NCBI RefSeq assembly: GCF_016863115.1
Contig: NZ_BOOG01000008.1
Span: forward strand, 182,509 to 246,508
Source of the DNA: Sphaerimonospora thailandensis
GTDB lineage: Bacteria; Actinomycetota; Actinomycetes; Streptosporangiales; Streptosporangiaceae
Direction of reading: 5' to 3'
Length of the DNA stretch: 64,000 nt
The translations under genes were made by a program, and so were the position numbers. The notes under the pieces were generated by a model. It was given only the letters and a program-made list of their open reading frames with translations, ran no database searches and was not told where the DNA came from. Of this stretch, positions 29,186 through 36,180 are shown piece after piece (position 1 is the stretch's first letter; each line of letters starts with the position of its first letter).

Positions 29186-29323
29186 ATGGCGCAAGAATTC
29201 TCGCATGCCGGCGGTGCGGCGGGCCCGCACAGGGTCGTCGTGATCGTGGATGAGAACTCCAACCCGTTCGAGCTCGGCTGTGCGACCGAGATCTTCGGAG
29301 AGGTCATCCCGTCCAGGGGATGA
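29186..29323 (+). pseudogene. 5' remnant of a GlxA/DJ-1-type AraC regulator
   Basis: About 38 codons match the very start of actinobacterial GlxA-type regulators: 'PHRVVVIVDENSNPFELGCA' then 'TEIFGE'. The homology ends near 29300 and the frame stops at 29321-29323. The following DNA is the 3' end of the flavin monooxygenase gene on the other strand. The remaining DJ-1 domain and the AraC-type DNA-binding domain (about 280 residues) are absent. The original start ATG is intact, so a 45-residue product could be made but should not function. Confidence 0.75.
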
Positions 29324-30476
29324 GGGCGGTGGATTTGCCGACCAGGGCGGCGGCCAGGTACCGGTCGAGGAGGGGAAGCCTGGCCAGTTTGAGCGCCGCG
29401 CGCCGGACGCCGAGCTGCCAGGCGGACGCGGGGACGAACCAGCGTGCCGCGTTCCTCGCCGCCTGCTGCTTTTCGGTGACCACCGGCCGCAGCGTCCGCT
29501 CGTAGCGCTCCAGCGCGACGTCGATGTCGCCGGCCCGGGACAGCTGCTCGGCCAGGACGTAGGCGCCGGTCATGCCCAGGGAGGCGCCCTGCCCGGCCAG
29601 CAGGGACACCGCGTAGGCGGCGTCGCCGATCAGCATGACCCGGCCCCGGCGCCACGTCGGCATGTCTATCTGGGCCACCTGGTCGTAGTACACCTGCTCG
29701 GATGGCGGGCAGGCGGCCAGGGCGCGCGGCACCATCCAGCCCAGCGTCGCGTACTCGCGGCGGATGGCCGCGCGTGGATCGGCCGGTAACGCCGGGTCGG
29801 GGGAGCGGTGCACGGTGAACACCGCCACCCGATCGCCGGGCAGTCCGTAGAAGCCCATCTCCCGGCTGGCGGTGTCGGTCAGGCAGAACCGGCCGGCGAC
29901 CTGGGCGTGCACGTCGGCGTCCTCGAAGCTGTAGGCGGCGGTGTGGTACCCCAGGTACCGCAGGAACTCGCGCTCCGGCCCGAACACCCGGCCGCGGACG
30001 GCCGAGTGGATGCCGTCGGCGCCCACCAGCAGATCGGCGTCGACGGCGCCGCCGTCGGTGAGGGTGATCGTGACGCCGTCGGGGCGGCTGTCGATGCGGG
30101 TGAGACTCGTGGCGTAGCGCAGGTCGACGCCGGGGGAGAGGTTCTCGCGCAGTGCGCGTTCCAGGTCGGGGCGCATGATGCTGATCAGCCGGCCGTCGAC
30201 GATCTTGGCGAACTGGGCGAAGCTCATCCGGGCGCGCGGGCGCCCGGCCCGGTCCCGGTAGGTCAGCTCCTCGACCCGGTGGCCGAGCTCGCGGATGCGG
30301 GGCAGCACCCCCAGGGCCTCGGCGGCGTCGTAGCCTGGCCCGAAAAAGTCGATCATGTAGCCCTGGGTCCGGGGGGCGGGCGCCTTCTCCAGCACCACGA
30401 CCTCGGCGCCGAGGCCGTGGAGGTGCTGGGCGAGGGCCAGCCCGGCGATCCCGGCTCCGCAGATGACTACCTTCAT
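29304..30476 (-). CDS. FAD-dependent monooxygenase
   Basis: 390-residue class A flavin monooxygenase (PHBH fold). The N-terminal FAD motif is 'VVICGAGIAGLALAQHLHGL', the middle DG motif is 'LLVGADGIHSAVRGRVFG', and the GD motif is 'GRVMLIGDAAYAVSLLAGQG'. Sequence type is close to TetX/UbiH-like enzymes that hydroxylate small aromatic or polyketide substrates. It overlaps the TetR regulator upstream (ATGA), and this operon is a typical substrate-responsive detoxification unit. Its 3' end lies exactly where the GlxA remnant breaks, so a deletion probably brought it to this place. Confidence 0.92.
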   Translation of the reverse strand: MKVVICGAGIAGLALAQHLHGLGAEVVVLEKAPAPRTQGYMIDFFGPGYDAAEALGVLPRIRELGHRVEELTYRDRAGRPRARMSFAQFAKIVDGRLISIMRPDLERALRENLSPGVDLRYATSLTRIDSRPDGVTITLTDGGAVDADLLVGADGIHSAVRGRVFGPEREFLRYLGYHTAAYSFEDADVHAQVAGRFCLTDTASREMGFYGLPGDRVAVFTVHRSPDPALPADPRAAIRREYATLGWMVPRALAACPPSEQVYYDQVAQIDMPTWRRGRVMLIGDAAYAVSLLAGQGASLGMTGAYVLAEQLSRAGDIDVALERYERTLRPVVTEKQQAARNAARWFVPASAWQLGVRRAALKLARLPLLDRYLAAALVGKSTALIPWTG

Positions 30477-31099
30477 GCCGATTCACCGGCCTTTCGTGGA
30501 GGTGGGCGGTCGTCGTCGGGGGCGTGACGATCGAGGGGCGTGACCAGCCGATGCAGGACGGGCGCCACGTCGGAGGCCTCCAGGCCGGGGCCGAGCGCGC
30601 GATGCAGCACGATGCCGTCGATCGCGGCGGCCAGGACGGCCGCGGTCGCCTCGGGGAAGGGCACCGCGTGCTCGGTCAGGTGGCCGGCGAGCCGTCGCCG
30701 GAACCCGGTCATGACCTCGGCCAGCGAGCGGCGCAGGCCCTCGTCGCGGGTGGCGGCCAGATATGCCTCGGTGAACAGCAGCGAGGTGGCGTCCCGGCCG
30801 TCGTGGTCCTCCAGCAGGCCCATCATCAGCCCGAGCGCCTCACCGGGCGTGGCGGCCCGGGCCAGCGCAGGTCCCGCCTGCTCCACCACGTCGCCGATCA
30901 CACCGAGTGCCGCCTCGGCCAGCAGCGCCCGCACCGAGCTGAAGTGGTAGTGCACCACCCCCGGGGCGACGCCGGCCCGCTCGGCCAGCATCCGGGTGCT
31001 GACCGCCGTCCAGCCCCGCTCGGCGATCAGCTCGGCCGCCACCCGCAACAGCCGGCGGCGCACCTCCCGTCCCCGATCCGCGGCCGTAGATCCTGCCAC
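30473..31099 (-). CDS. TetR-family transcriptional regulator
   Basis: About 208 residues. The N-terminal helix-turn-helix is 'LLRVAAELIAERGWTAVSTR' followed by 'MLAERAGVAPGVVHYHFSSV'. The C-terminal ligand-binding region is all-helical. The GTG at 31099 has a near-perfect AGGAGG site five bases upstream; a longer frame to 31162 is possible but unlikely. It is coupled to the downstream flavin monooxygenase by an ATGA overlap. Two direct repeats CGTCCAGG (about 31130-31150) upstream are candidate operator parts. Confidence 0.9.
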   Translation of the reverse strand: MAGSTAADRGREVRRRLLRVAAELIAERGWTAVSTRMLAERAGVAPGVVHYHFSSVRALLAEAALGVIGDVVEQAGPALARAATPGEALGLMMGLLEDHDGRDATSLLFTEAYLAATRDEGLRRSLAEVMTGFRRRLAGHLTEHAVPFPEATAAVLAAAIDGIVLHRALGPGLEASDVAPVLHRLVTPLDRHAPDDDRPPPRKAGESA

Positions 31100-31247
31100 G
31101 CACTCCTCCTGCTTCGATGTCTGGTCACTCACCCTGGACGACCGTCCTGGACGATTGACCAAATTCTACCGCATGGGCGTACCTTCTGGGGGATTCGTCA
31201 AGCCGATGTAGTCGCCGTCGAACTCCCACCGGTCGGCCGGCACGCGA

Positions 31248-31376
31248 TCAGCCGCGCCGCGGAGTGACGAGGCCGGATTCGTAGGCGAACACCACGAGCT
31301 GGGCGCGGTCCCTGGCCTGCAGCTTGGTCATCGCCCTGCTGACGTGCGTCTTGGCGGTGGTCGGGCTGATCAACCC
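31248..31376 (-). pseudogene. LuxR-type HTH remnant
   Basis: The minus strand reads 'LISPTTAKTHVSRAMTKLQA' then 'RDRAQLVVFAYESGLV' to a stop at 31248. This is the C-terminal half of the GerE/LuxR helix-turn-helix of NarL-type response regulators. Homology ends near 31376 and no start or receiver domain is found upstream. A 43-codon remnant of this kind cannot work alone. Confidence 0.75.
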
Positions 31377-31512
31377 GCCACGTCACCGCATTGGACTGCC
31401 GCCGCAGTTCCGTCGCCGCCCGGTTGTGAAAGCGGCCGACCAGTGCGCCCAGCACCGTTCGGGGCGTGCGGCTGTGAATGTCACTCCTACACAGTCTTGA
31501 GGAACCGTGTGT

Positions 31513-31956
31513 TTATCGCACCGCTGTGACCACCGGCACTGTGGCGTTCAGCAGGGCGACCGCGGCCGCGTCCTCGATGACTGCGACCGCCGGATCGGGC
31601 AGACCGGTTGCCTCGTCTGCCGCCGTGCGGAAGTAGTAGCCGCCGAGGTTGCCGAGGATCGCGCCGAGGGCGGCGAAGAGCGCTCCTTTGGCCACGGAGT
31701 ACTTCCCCCCGTATTCGCTTCCGAGTGCCGCCCCGGCGAGAGCGACGAGGGCGACGCGCCCGAACAGCCCCGTGTCGAGCGTCGACCACTGGATGCGCGG
31801 AGCGAGCCGGGACTGGGTCCAGGGAAGCTTGTCGGCGACGAATTCGGCCGCTCCCGCCCCGATCAGTAGCTTTCGCCCTACTTCGCTGCGAAACACCGGC
31901 CAGCTTCTCCACCCGCCCATGCTCGCGTCCGCGTGGTAATTCAGCGCCAGCGCCCC
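31513..31956 (-). pseudogene. DUF4126-like membrane protein, 3' part (split by transposon)
   Basis: C-terminal 147 residues of a DUF4126-like protein: 'GAGAAEFVADKLPW', 'SRLAPRIQWSTLDTGLFGRV', 'LAGAALGSEYGGKYSVAKGA' and 'LGAILGNLGGYYFRTAADEA'. The reading frame is open up to the transposon end at 31962. Its missing first 29 codons lie at 42081-42162 on the far side of the transposon. Joining the two flanks with a single AAGCG gives an uninterrupted 176-residue protein. An internal ATG at 31920 could still give a shortened 135-residue product. Confidence 0.85.
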
Positions 31957-31961
31957 AAGCG
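31957..31961. repeat. Target-site duplication, left copy (AAGCG)
   Basis: Five bases directly outside the left GGGG end of the transposon, identical to 42076-42080 beyond the right end. Five-base duplications are characteristic of Tn3-family insertion. Confidence 0.93.
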
Positions 31962-32015
31962 GGGGTGCCGTTAACGAGCGGCGAACCAGGTGACAAGTAA
32001 CCCGTCAGTAGCCTT
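31962..32015. repeat. Left terminal inverted repeat
   Basis: The first 43 bases, starting GGGGTGCCGTTAACGAGCGG, are identical to the reverse complement of the right end. One mismatch at base 44 (T against C) is followed by ten more matches, so the repeat spans 54 bp. Tn3 family repeats are usually about 38 bp and start with GGGG; this pair is longer than usual. Confidence 0.95.
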
Positions 32016-32051
32016 TGATACGCAGGTCGGCTGCCCGCCAAGGCGGGGCCC

Positions 32052-32645
32052 TTACGCCGTTCCCTCGAACTGTCGGGGGATCTTGCCAAGGTGACGGTAG
32101 ATGGTGGGGCGGGTGACGCCGAACTCGTCGGCGATCTGCTGGACGGTGTAGGCGCGCTTGCCGTCGGAGCCTATTTCCTCGTACATCGCCTGCGCTAGCT
32201 TCACCTGGCGTGGGCCGAGTTTGGGTTTCTGGCCGCCGGTGCGGCCGCGGGCGCGGGCGGCGGCGAGGCCGTCCATGGTCCGTTCCGACATTAGGGCGTG
32301 TTCGAACTCGGCAATGGCGCCGAGGATCTGGAAGAACATGCGACCCACGGCCGTGGAGGTGTCGACGCCCTGATCGAGGACAACGAGGTCGACACCGCGC
32401 TCCTGGAGAGTGTTGGAGAGCTCGATGAGGTTCTCCAGGGAGCGGCCGAGGCGGTCGAGTTTAGTGACGACGATCTGGTCGCCTTCGCGGGCGACGAGGA
32501 GGGCCTTGTCGAGCTCGGGTCGGCGGGCGAGCTTGCCGGACGCCTTGTCAGTGAAGACCTGTTCGCATCCTGCGGCTTTCAGGGCGTCTTGTTGTGCTTC
32601 GGGGTGTTGGTCTCGGGTTGATACGCGCGCCACGCCGATTCGCAT
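32052..32645 (-). CDS. tnpR: Serine resolvase of the transposon
   Basis: 197-residue serine recombinase that resolves Tn3 cointegrates at a res site. The catalytic Ser is in 'IGVARVSTRDQHPEAQ' (Ser 9). The arginine-rich active-site region 'VTKLDRLGRSLENLIELSNT' and the E-helix 'GRMFFQILGAIAEFEHALMS' with 'ERTMDGLAAARARGRTGG' are all present. A C-terminal helix-turn-helix ('YTVQQIADEFGVTRPTIYRH') completes it. The ATG at 32645 fits the family start; the open frame extends upstream without homology. It is divergent from the cargo operon, so res probably lies in the spacer to its right. Confidence 0.95.
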   Translation of the reverse strand: MRIGVARVSTRDQHPEAQQDALKAAGCEQVFTDKASGKLARRPELDKALLVAREGDQIVVTKLDRLGRSLENLIELSNTLQERGVDLVVLDQGVDTSTAVGRMFFQILGAIAEFEHALMSERTMDGLAAARARGRTGGQKPKLGPRQVKLAQAMYEEIGSDGKRAYTVQQIADEFGVTRPTIYRHLGKIPRQFEGTA

Positions 32646-32976
32646 GCCTAGAACCGTATCGCGAAGGGGGGTGTGCGTGGCATAGGTGCGTACGCGGGAA
32701 TCGTTACAGTGTTGATCTGCGGGAACGCGGTCGCGCGCGGCATGTATCGCGAACGAACGTTTCCGTACGCCATTCCAGGGTCGCGCTCGTAGACCGGTGG
32801 TGACCGTCTTGTCGTTCAGTGCGGCGGTCTCCAAGGTTGCCACGGTGCAGACATAACTTCAGCCGCCTGGATACCAAGATCCCGTACAAACATCAAGTGC
32901 GCGGGCCGCTTGCGCCTGTCATACCCGCCCGTAAATATTGATTTACCAGGGTCCGGCCAGCAACCGGGAGGAACAC
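32646..32976. promoter_or_regulatory. Putative res region and cargo-operon promoter/operator
   Basis: 331 bases between the divergent resolvase and hydroxylase genes, without a gene. Near the resolvase are related motifs GCGTACGCGGGAATCGTT (about 32690) and, inverted, CGGAAACGTTCGTTCGCG (about 32750-32775), which could be resolvase-binding subsites; this is tentative. Close to the hydroxylase, GTAAAT-ATTG-ATTTAC (32931-32946) is a perfect 6-bp-arm palindrome 30 bases before the GTG start and is a good operator candidate for the RiPP operon. Confidence 0.45.
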
Positions 32977-33966
32977 GTGAGAGCGTCACTCGACTCGATC
33001 GCAGACTTACCCGAAGCCGCAAGACTGCGGTTGAGCTTCGACCCCGACAAGCTACAGCGCGACGTAGATCAGCTCAGTGAACGTACATGGGGTTCCCAGC
33101 GATCAGTGGTGGACGGGTGCGAGTTGACCCCCTCCACGGAGATCGACTGGCGTTGCCTCGCACTGCGCAGTCCCGGCGGGGACCCCGATCGAACAGATCC
33201 GGGTGGTCCCGGCATCGAGGGCTTCGCGGACACCCCATGGATCAGGCACACACCGTACCTGGCCGAGGTTCTCACATCGTTGCCCGCCGAACTGCGCAGT
33301 GTTCGCCTGATGTCGCTGGCGCCAGGCGTCCGGGTGCCGGAACACCGCGATACCCCGACCGGGCTGCCGTACGGATTCATACGCTTGCACGTGCCAGTCC
33401 GTACGAACCCGGGTGCGGTCCTGTCGATCGACAAGGTGGAGCACCGCTGGCAGCCGGGCACGTTGTGGTACGGGGACTTCAGCCGACTGCACAGCGTGAT
33501 CAACACCGGTGACCAGGTGCGGATCCACCTCGTCATCGACTGCTCGATCAGTCCGGAACTGCTCTCCCTGTTCCCAGAGCATTTCCAGAGCCGTGTCCCG
33601 ATGAGCGAGGTGGCGTACAGCCGCCCCGAGGTTCCCCTGCAAACGTTCGAACTCGCCGATTTCCGCTGCGAGGTGCTGGCCCCTCCGTGCGTGCTGCGAC
33701 TCGATGATCAGGCCAGCGAATCCGCAGAGCCAGATCTGCCCGCGCAAGTAATCGATCACGAGGGGACTCTCGTACTCAAGGTCAGTGGCGGCCCCAGCAT
33801 TGCCCTGGTCCACGTCGGGGGCGGAGACTTCCGCTTCCAGGGGTGGATCGAGGAGCGCGGGCTTCACCTTGACCTCTTCGGCGACTCCCCCCGCGCAGTC
33901 TTCTACACACGCCGTGGACGCCGACGCCAGCAGATCACGCGCACCGCTGCGCTTCCGCAGTCCTGA
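32977..33966 (+). CDS. Aspartyl/asparaginyl beta-hydroxylase-like 2-oxoglutarate oxygenase
   Basis: 329-residue protein with a jelly-roll Asp_Arg_Hydrox domain in its N-terminal two thirds. The iron ligands appear as HxD in 'GVRVPEHRDTPTGLPYGF' and a distal His in 'DFSRLHSVINTGDQVRIHLV', with Arg of 'QVRIHLVID' as the probable 2-oxoglutarate anchor. The C-terminal 110 residues are not recognised. The GTG at 32977 has GGGAGG five bases upstream. It is the first gene of the cargo operon and lies 154 bases before the bytA pentapeptide gene. I infer that it hydroxylates the ribosomal peptide or its cross-linked product; in characterised minimal bytAO pathways no such enzyme is required. Confidence 0.85.
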   Translation: MRASLDSIADLPEAARLRLSFDPDKLQRDVDQLSERTWGSQRSVVDGCELTPSTEIDWRCLALRSPGGDPDRTDPGGPGIEGFADTPWIRHTPYLAEVLTSLPAELRSVRLMSLAPGVRVPEHRDTPTGLPYGFIRLHVPVRTNPGAVLSIDKVEHRWQPGTLWYGDFSRLHSVINTGDQVRIHLVIDCSISPELLSLFPEHFQSRVPMSEVAYSRPEVPLQTFELADFRCEVLAPPCVLRLDDQASESAEPDLPAQVIDHEGTLVLKVSGGPSIALVHVGGGDFRFQGWIEERGLHLDLFGDSPRAVFYTRRGRRRQQITRTAALPQS

Positions 33967-34120
33967 CGCGCTGGTCGTCCAGCTCGTCTCCCGGGTGCGC
34001 CCGCAAGACCGCCGGCGCACCACTCTGATCGCGTGGGAGATCCGCGCTGTGCTTCACAGGGTGACCCACGCCTGCACTCCCACCGCCGCTCCCAAGCGGC
34101 CTGGCACGAGGAGGTTCACC

Positions 34121-34138
34121 ATGCGCTACCTCCACTGA
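34121..34138 (+). CDS. bytA: Biarylitide precursor pentapeptide MRYLH
   Basis: An 18-bp gene: ATG CGC TAC CTC CAC TGA, preceded by GAGGAGG with six-base spacing, the best ribosome binding site in the region. The product MRYLH fits the published biarylitide precursor pattern MRYxH (MRYYH, MRYFH), in which the side chains of Tyr3 and His5 are cross-linked by a P450 and the leader residues are removed to leave a tripeptide, here Tyr-Leu-His. The matching P450 gene follows 132 bases downstream. It is far too short for automatic gene finders. The sequence pattern, the ribosome binding site and the partner enzyme together make the assignment strong. Confidence 0.93.
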   Translation: MRYLH

Positions 34139-34148
34139 TCCACCAGCA

Positions 34149-34189
34149 GACAGCGGGTGCCCCGCCAGAATTCGGGGGCACCCGCTGTC
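34149..34189 (+). terminator. Hairpin between bytA and bytO
   Basis: Bases 34149-34163 and 34175-34189 form a perfect 15-bp stem (arm GACAGCGGGTGCCCC) with an 11-base loop. It begins ten bases after the bytA stop codon. No U tract follows. It could act as an attenuator that lets only part of the transcription reach the P450, or as a 3' stabiliser of a short bytA message. Either would raise precursor over enzyme. Confidence 0.75.
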
Positions 34190-34270
34190 CGCGCACGGCC
34201 CTCGTACGAGAGCTCACCCCGACCGGCTCCCCAGGCAAGCTGCCTGTCATACACGGCAGAAAGGCAAGTG

Positions 34271-35425
34271 ATGGAACTCTTCCGACCGCTGGACGACGCT
34301 ACCATCCGCGATCCACACCCCATGTACCACCACCTGCGCTCCGCCGACCCGGTCCACTGGTACGAGCCGCTCAACGCCTGGGTCATCAGCGGATACGAGG
34401 ACTGTCTGCTCGCACTGCGCCGTACCGAGATATTCTCCTCCGATCTACGGGCGGCCGGCATCGACGTCCCGGACAACCTGCTCAGCATCCAGACCCTGAA
34501 CCCGCCGGAACACGGCAGCGTTCACCGCGTCCTCATGGACGCCTACCGTCGCCAGGACTTCTCGGCGATCCGAGCCAGACTGGAGGACCGGGCCGACCAG
34601 CTACTGCGCGGGCTGTCAGGGCGGAGCAGATTCGAACTGGTCACGGACTTCACCGCGCCGCTGGCCTTCACGGCCGTGGCCGACCTCTTCGGCGTTCCGG
34701 ACGCCGACGAGAAGAGCATCGTTGCCTGGTCGGAAGCCATCGTCGCGGCCATGGACTCGGGTCTCACCCCGGAGGCCGCTGCTCCGGGCACCCTGGCCCG
34801 TGACAACCTCAGCGCCGTGATCTCCAACTGGCTCGATCAGAAGCCGCAGAATGGGCTGCTCGGAAATCTCCTCCGCGCAGAATCCGCCTCGGCGATCTCC
34901 CGCGACATGGTCCTGAACACGCTGCGTGCCACGCTCCACGCCGGTTACGCCCCCACCAGCAGGTTCATCGCGGCCTCCGTTCTCTCCTTGCTGCGGACTC
35001 CGGACAAGTGGCAGGAACTCCTCACAGCAGGGGTGAGCGAGACAGCGATCAAGGAACTACTGCGCCATTCCGGCCCCGTGCAGGCAGTTGCCCGTGTATG
35101 CGCCTCCGACTACGAACTCGGCGGCAGACTGCTCCGCCGTGGGAGCGACGTCATCGTGTTGATCGCCGCAGCCAATCGGGATCCACAGCAATTCCCGAAC
35201 CCTGACGAACTGGACCTCAAGCGGACCCCGAACCACAACCTGGGGTTCGGGTGGGGCACACACGCCTGTGCCGGTGCGTCTCTGGCCCGGCTCACCTGTT
35301 CTGTCGCGCTGACCACGCTGCTTCGGTACACTCCCGACCTGCAACTGGCCGGCGAGCCCGTCCACTGGCGCCACGCCACCTTGCGCGGGCTCCAAGAGCT
35401 TCCGGTGAGCGGAATACCGGCATGA
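34271..35425 (+). CDS. bytO: Cytochrome P450, biarylitide cross-linking enzyme
   Basis: 384-residue bacterial P450. The heme-binding loop is 'LGFGWGTHACAGASLARLTC' (FGxGxHxCxG, Cys near residue 333) and the K-helix ExxR is 'AIKELLRHSGPV'. The I-helix reads 'RATLHAGYAPTSRFIAAS': the usual acid before Thr (AGxE/DT) is missing, an unusual feature compatible with oxidative coupling rather than ordinary hydroxylation. Context identifies it: the 18-bp MRYLH gene lies directly upstream. It would join Tyr3 and His5 of the pentapeptide. The ATG at 34271 follows GAAAGGCAAGTG; the longer frame from 34157 lies across the hairpin. It overlaps the methyltransferase gene by ATGA. Confidence 0.92.
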   Translation: MELFRPLDDATIRDPHPMYHHLRSADPVHWYEPLNAWVISGYEDCLLALRRTEIFSSDLRAAGIDVPDNLLSIQTLNPPEHGSVHRVLMDAYRRQDFSAIRARLEDRADQLLRGLSGRSRFELVTDFTAPLAFTAVADLFGVPDADEKSIVAWSEAIVAAMDSGLTPEAAAPGTLARDNLSAVISNWLDQKPQNGLLGNLLRAESASAISRDMVLNTLRATLHAGYAPTSRFIAASVLSLLRTPDKWQELLTAGVSETAIKELLRHSGPVQAVARVCASDYELGGRLLRRGSDVIVLIAAANRDPQQFPNPDELDLKRTPNHNLGFGWGTHACAGASLARLTCSVALTTLLRYTPDLQLAGEPVHWRHATLRGLQELPVSGIPA

Positions 35426-36111
35426 GTCCCCTGGGACGAGGCACCGCATCCGACGGAAGCCCTGTTGCTCCAGACGGAAGCCCGGTCGGCCTCTACAGAG
35501 CCTTCCCGGCAGGCCGCGAACCGGAGATCATCCACAGAGCAGTTCCTCCCGCCGCGCCCATTCTCGAGCTCGGATGCGGCGCAGGCAGGATCACTCACGA
35601 GCTGACCGCACTCGGCCATCACGTGGTCGCAGTTGATCAGAGTGCTGAGATGCTGGCCCACGTTCACACCGGAACACGAGTCCATGCGGATATCGAAACG
35701 CTGGCGCTGCCCGAGCGCTTTCCCGCCGTGGTGCTCGCCAGCTACCTGGTGAACACGATCGTCCCCGGCCAGAGGGATGCCTTCCTTAAGACGTGCCACC
35801 GTCACGTCACGGACGAGGGGCTTGTCCTCGTCCAGCGCACCTCGCCTACCTGGGCAACTGCCCTGAAGGCGGGGCACACCGTGCGGTCCGACCGGATGGT
35901 TCTGACCATAACCGAGGCCCGCCTCGAATCCGGGGTGCTGTACGCGGCGCAGGAATGCCGCCACGGTGACACCACATGGACGCATGCGTGGACCGATGTC
36001 GTCTACTCCGATCGGGAGTTCGAGGAAGTGGTTAGGGCAGCCGGTTTCGCTCTGCTGCGATGGCTCGACCAAGACCAGGAATGGGCCGCGCTCCAGCCGC
36101 TGCCCCGCTGA
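35422..36111 (+). CDS. SAM-dependent methyltransferase of the biarylitide cluster
   Basis: 229-residue class I methyltransferase. Motif I is 'PILELGCGAGRITHELTALG', the acidic loop is 'HHVVAVDQSAEMLAHV', and motif post-I/II is 'ERFPAVVLASYLVNTIV'. The C-terminal part with 'YAAQECRHGDTTWTHAWTDV' is the probable substrate side. The ATG overlaps the bytO stop, so the two are translationally coupled. I infer methylation of the cross-linked peptide, possibly on the Tyr oxygen, His ring or a terminus. No methyltransferase was needed in the described bytAO pathway, so this points to a modified product. Confidence 0.85.
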   Translation: MSPLGRGTASDGSPVAPDGSPVGLYRAFPAGREPEIIHRAVPPAAPILELGCGAGRITHELTALGHHVVAVDQSAEMLAHVHTGTRVHADIETLALPERFPAVVLASYLVNTIVPGQRDAFLKTCHRHVTDEGLVLVQRTSPTWATALKAGHTVRSDRMVLTITEARLESGVLYAAQECRHGDTTWTHAWTDVVYSDREFEEVVRAAGFALLRWLDQDQEWAALQPLPR

Positions 36112-36180
36112 CAATCCCGCCCCGCCGGTACCGTGGAGGGGCTCGGCCGGACACACCCTCCCGCCGAGCCCCAGCTCCGC

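Noticed and set aside
33785..34138. 117-residue frame that shares the stop codon of bytA
   Set aside because: Its first 60 codons lie out of frame inside the hydroxylase gene and read as low-complexity Ser/Ala/Arg sequence. The strong ribosome binding site belongs to the internal ATG at 34121, so only MRYLH is supported.
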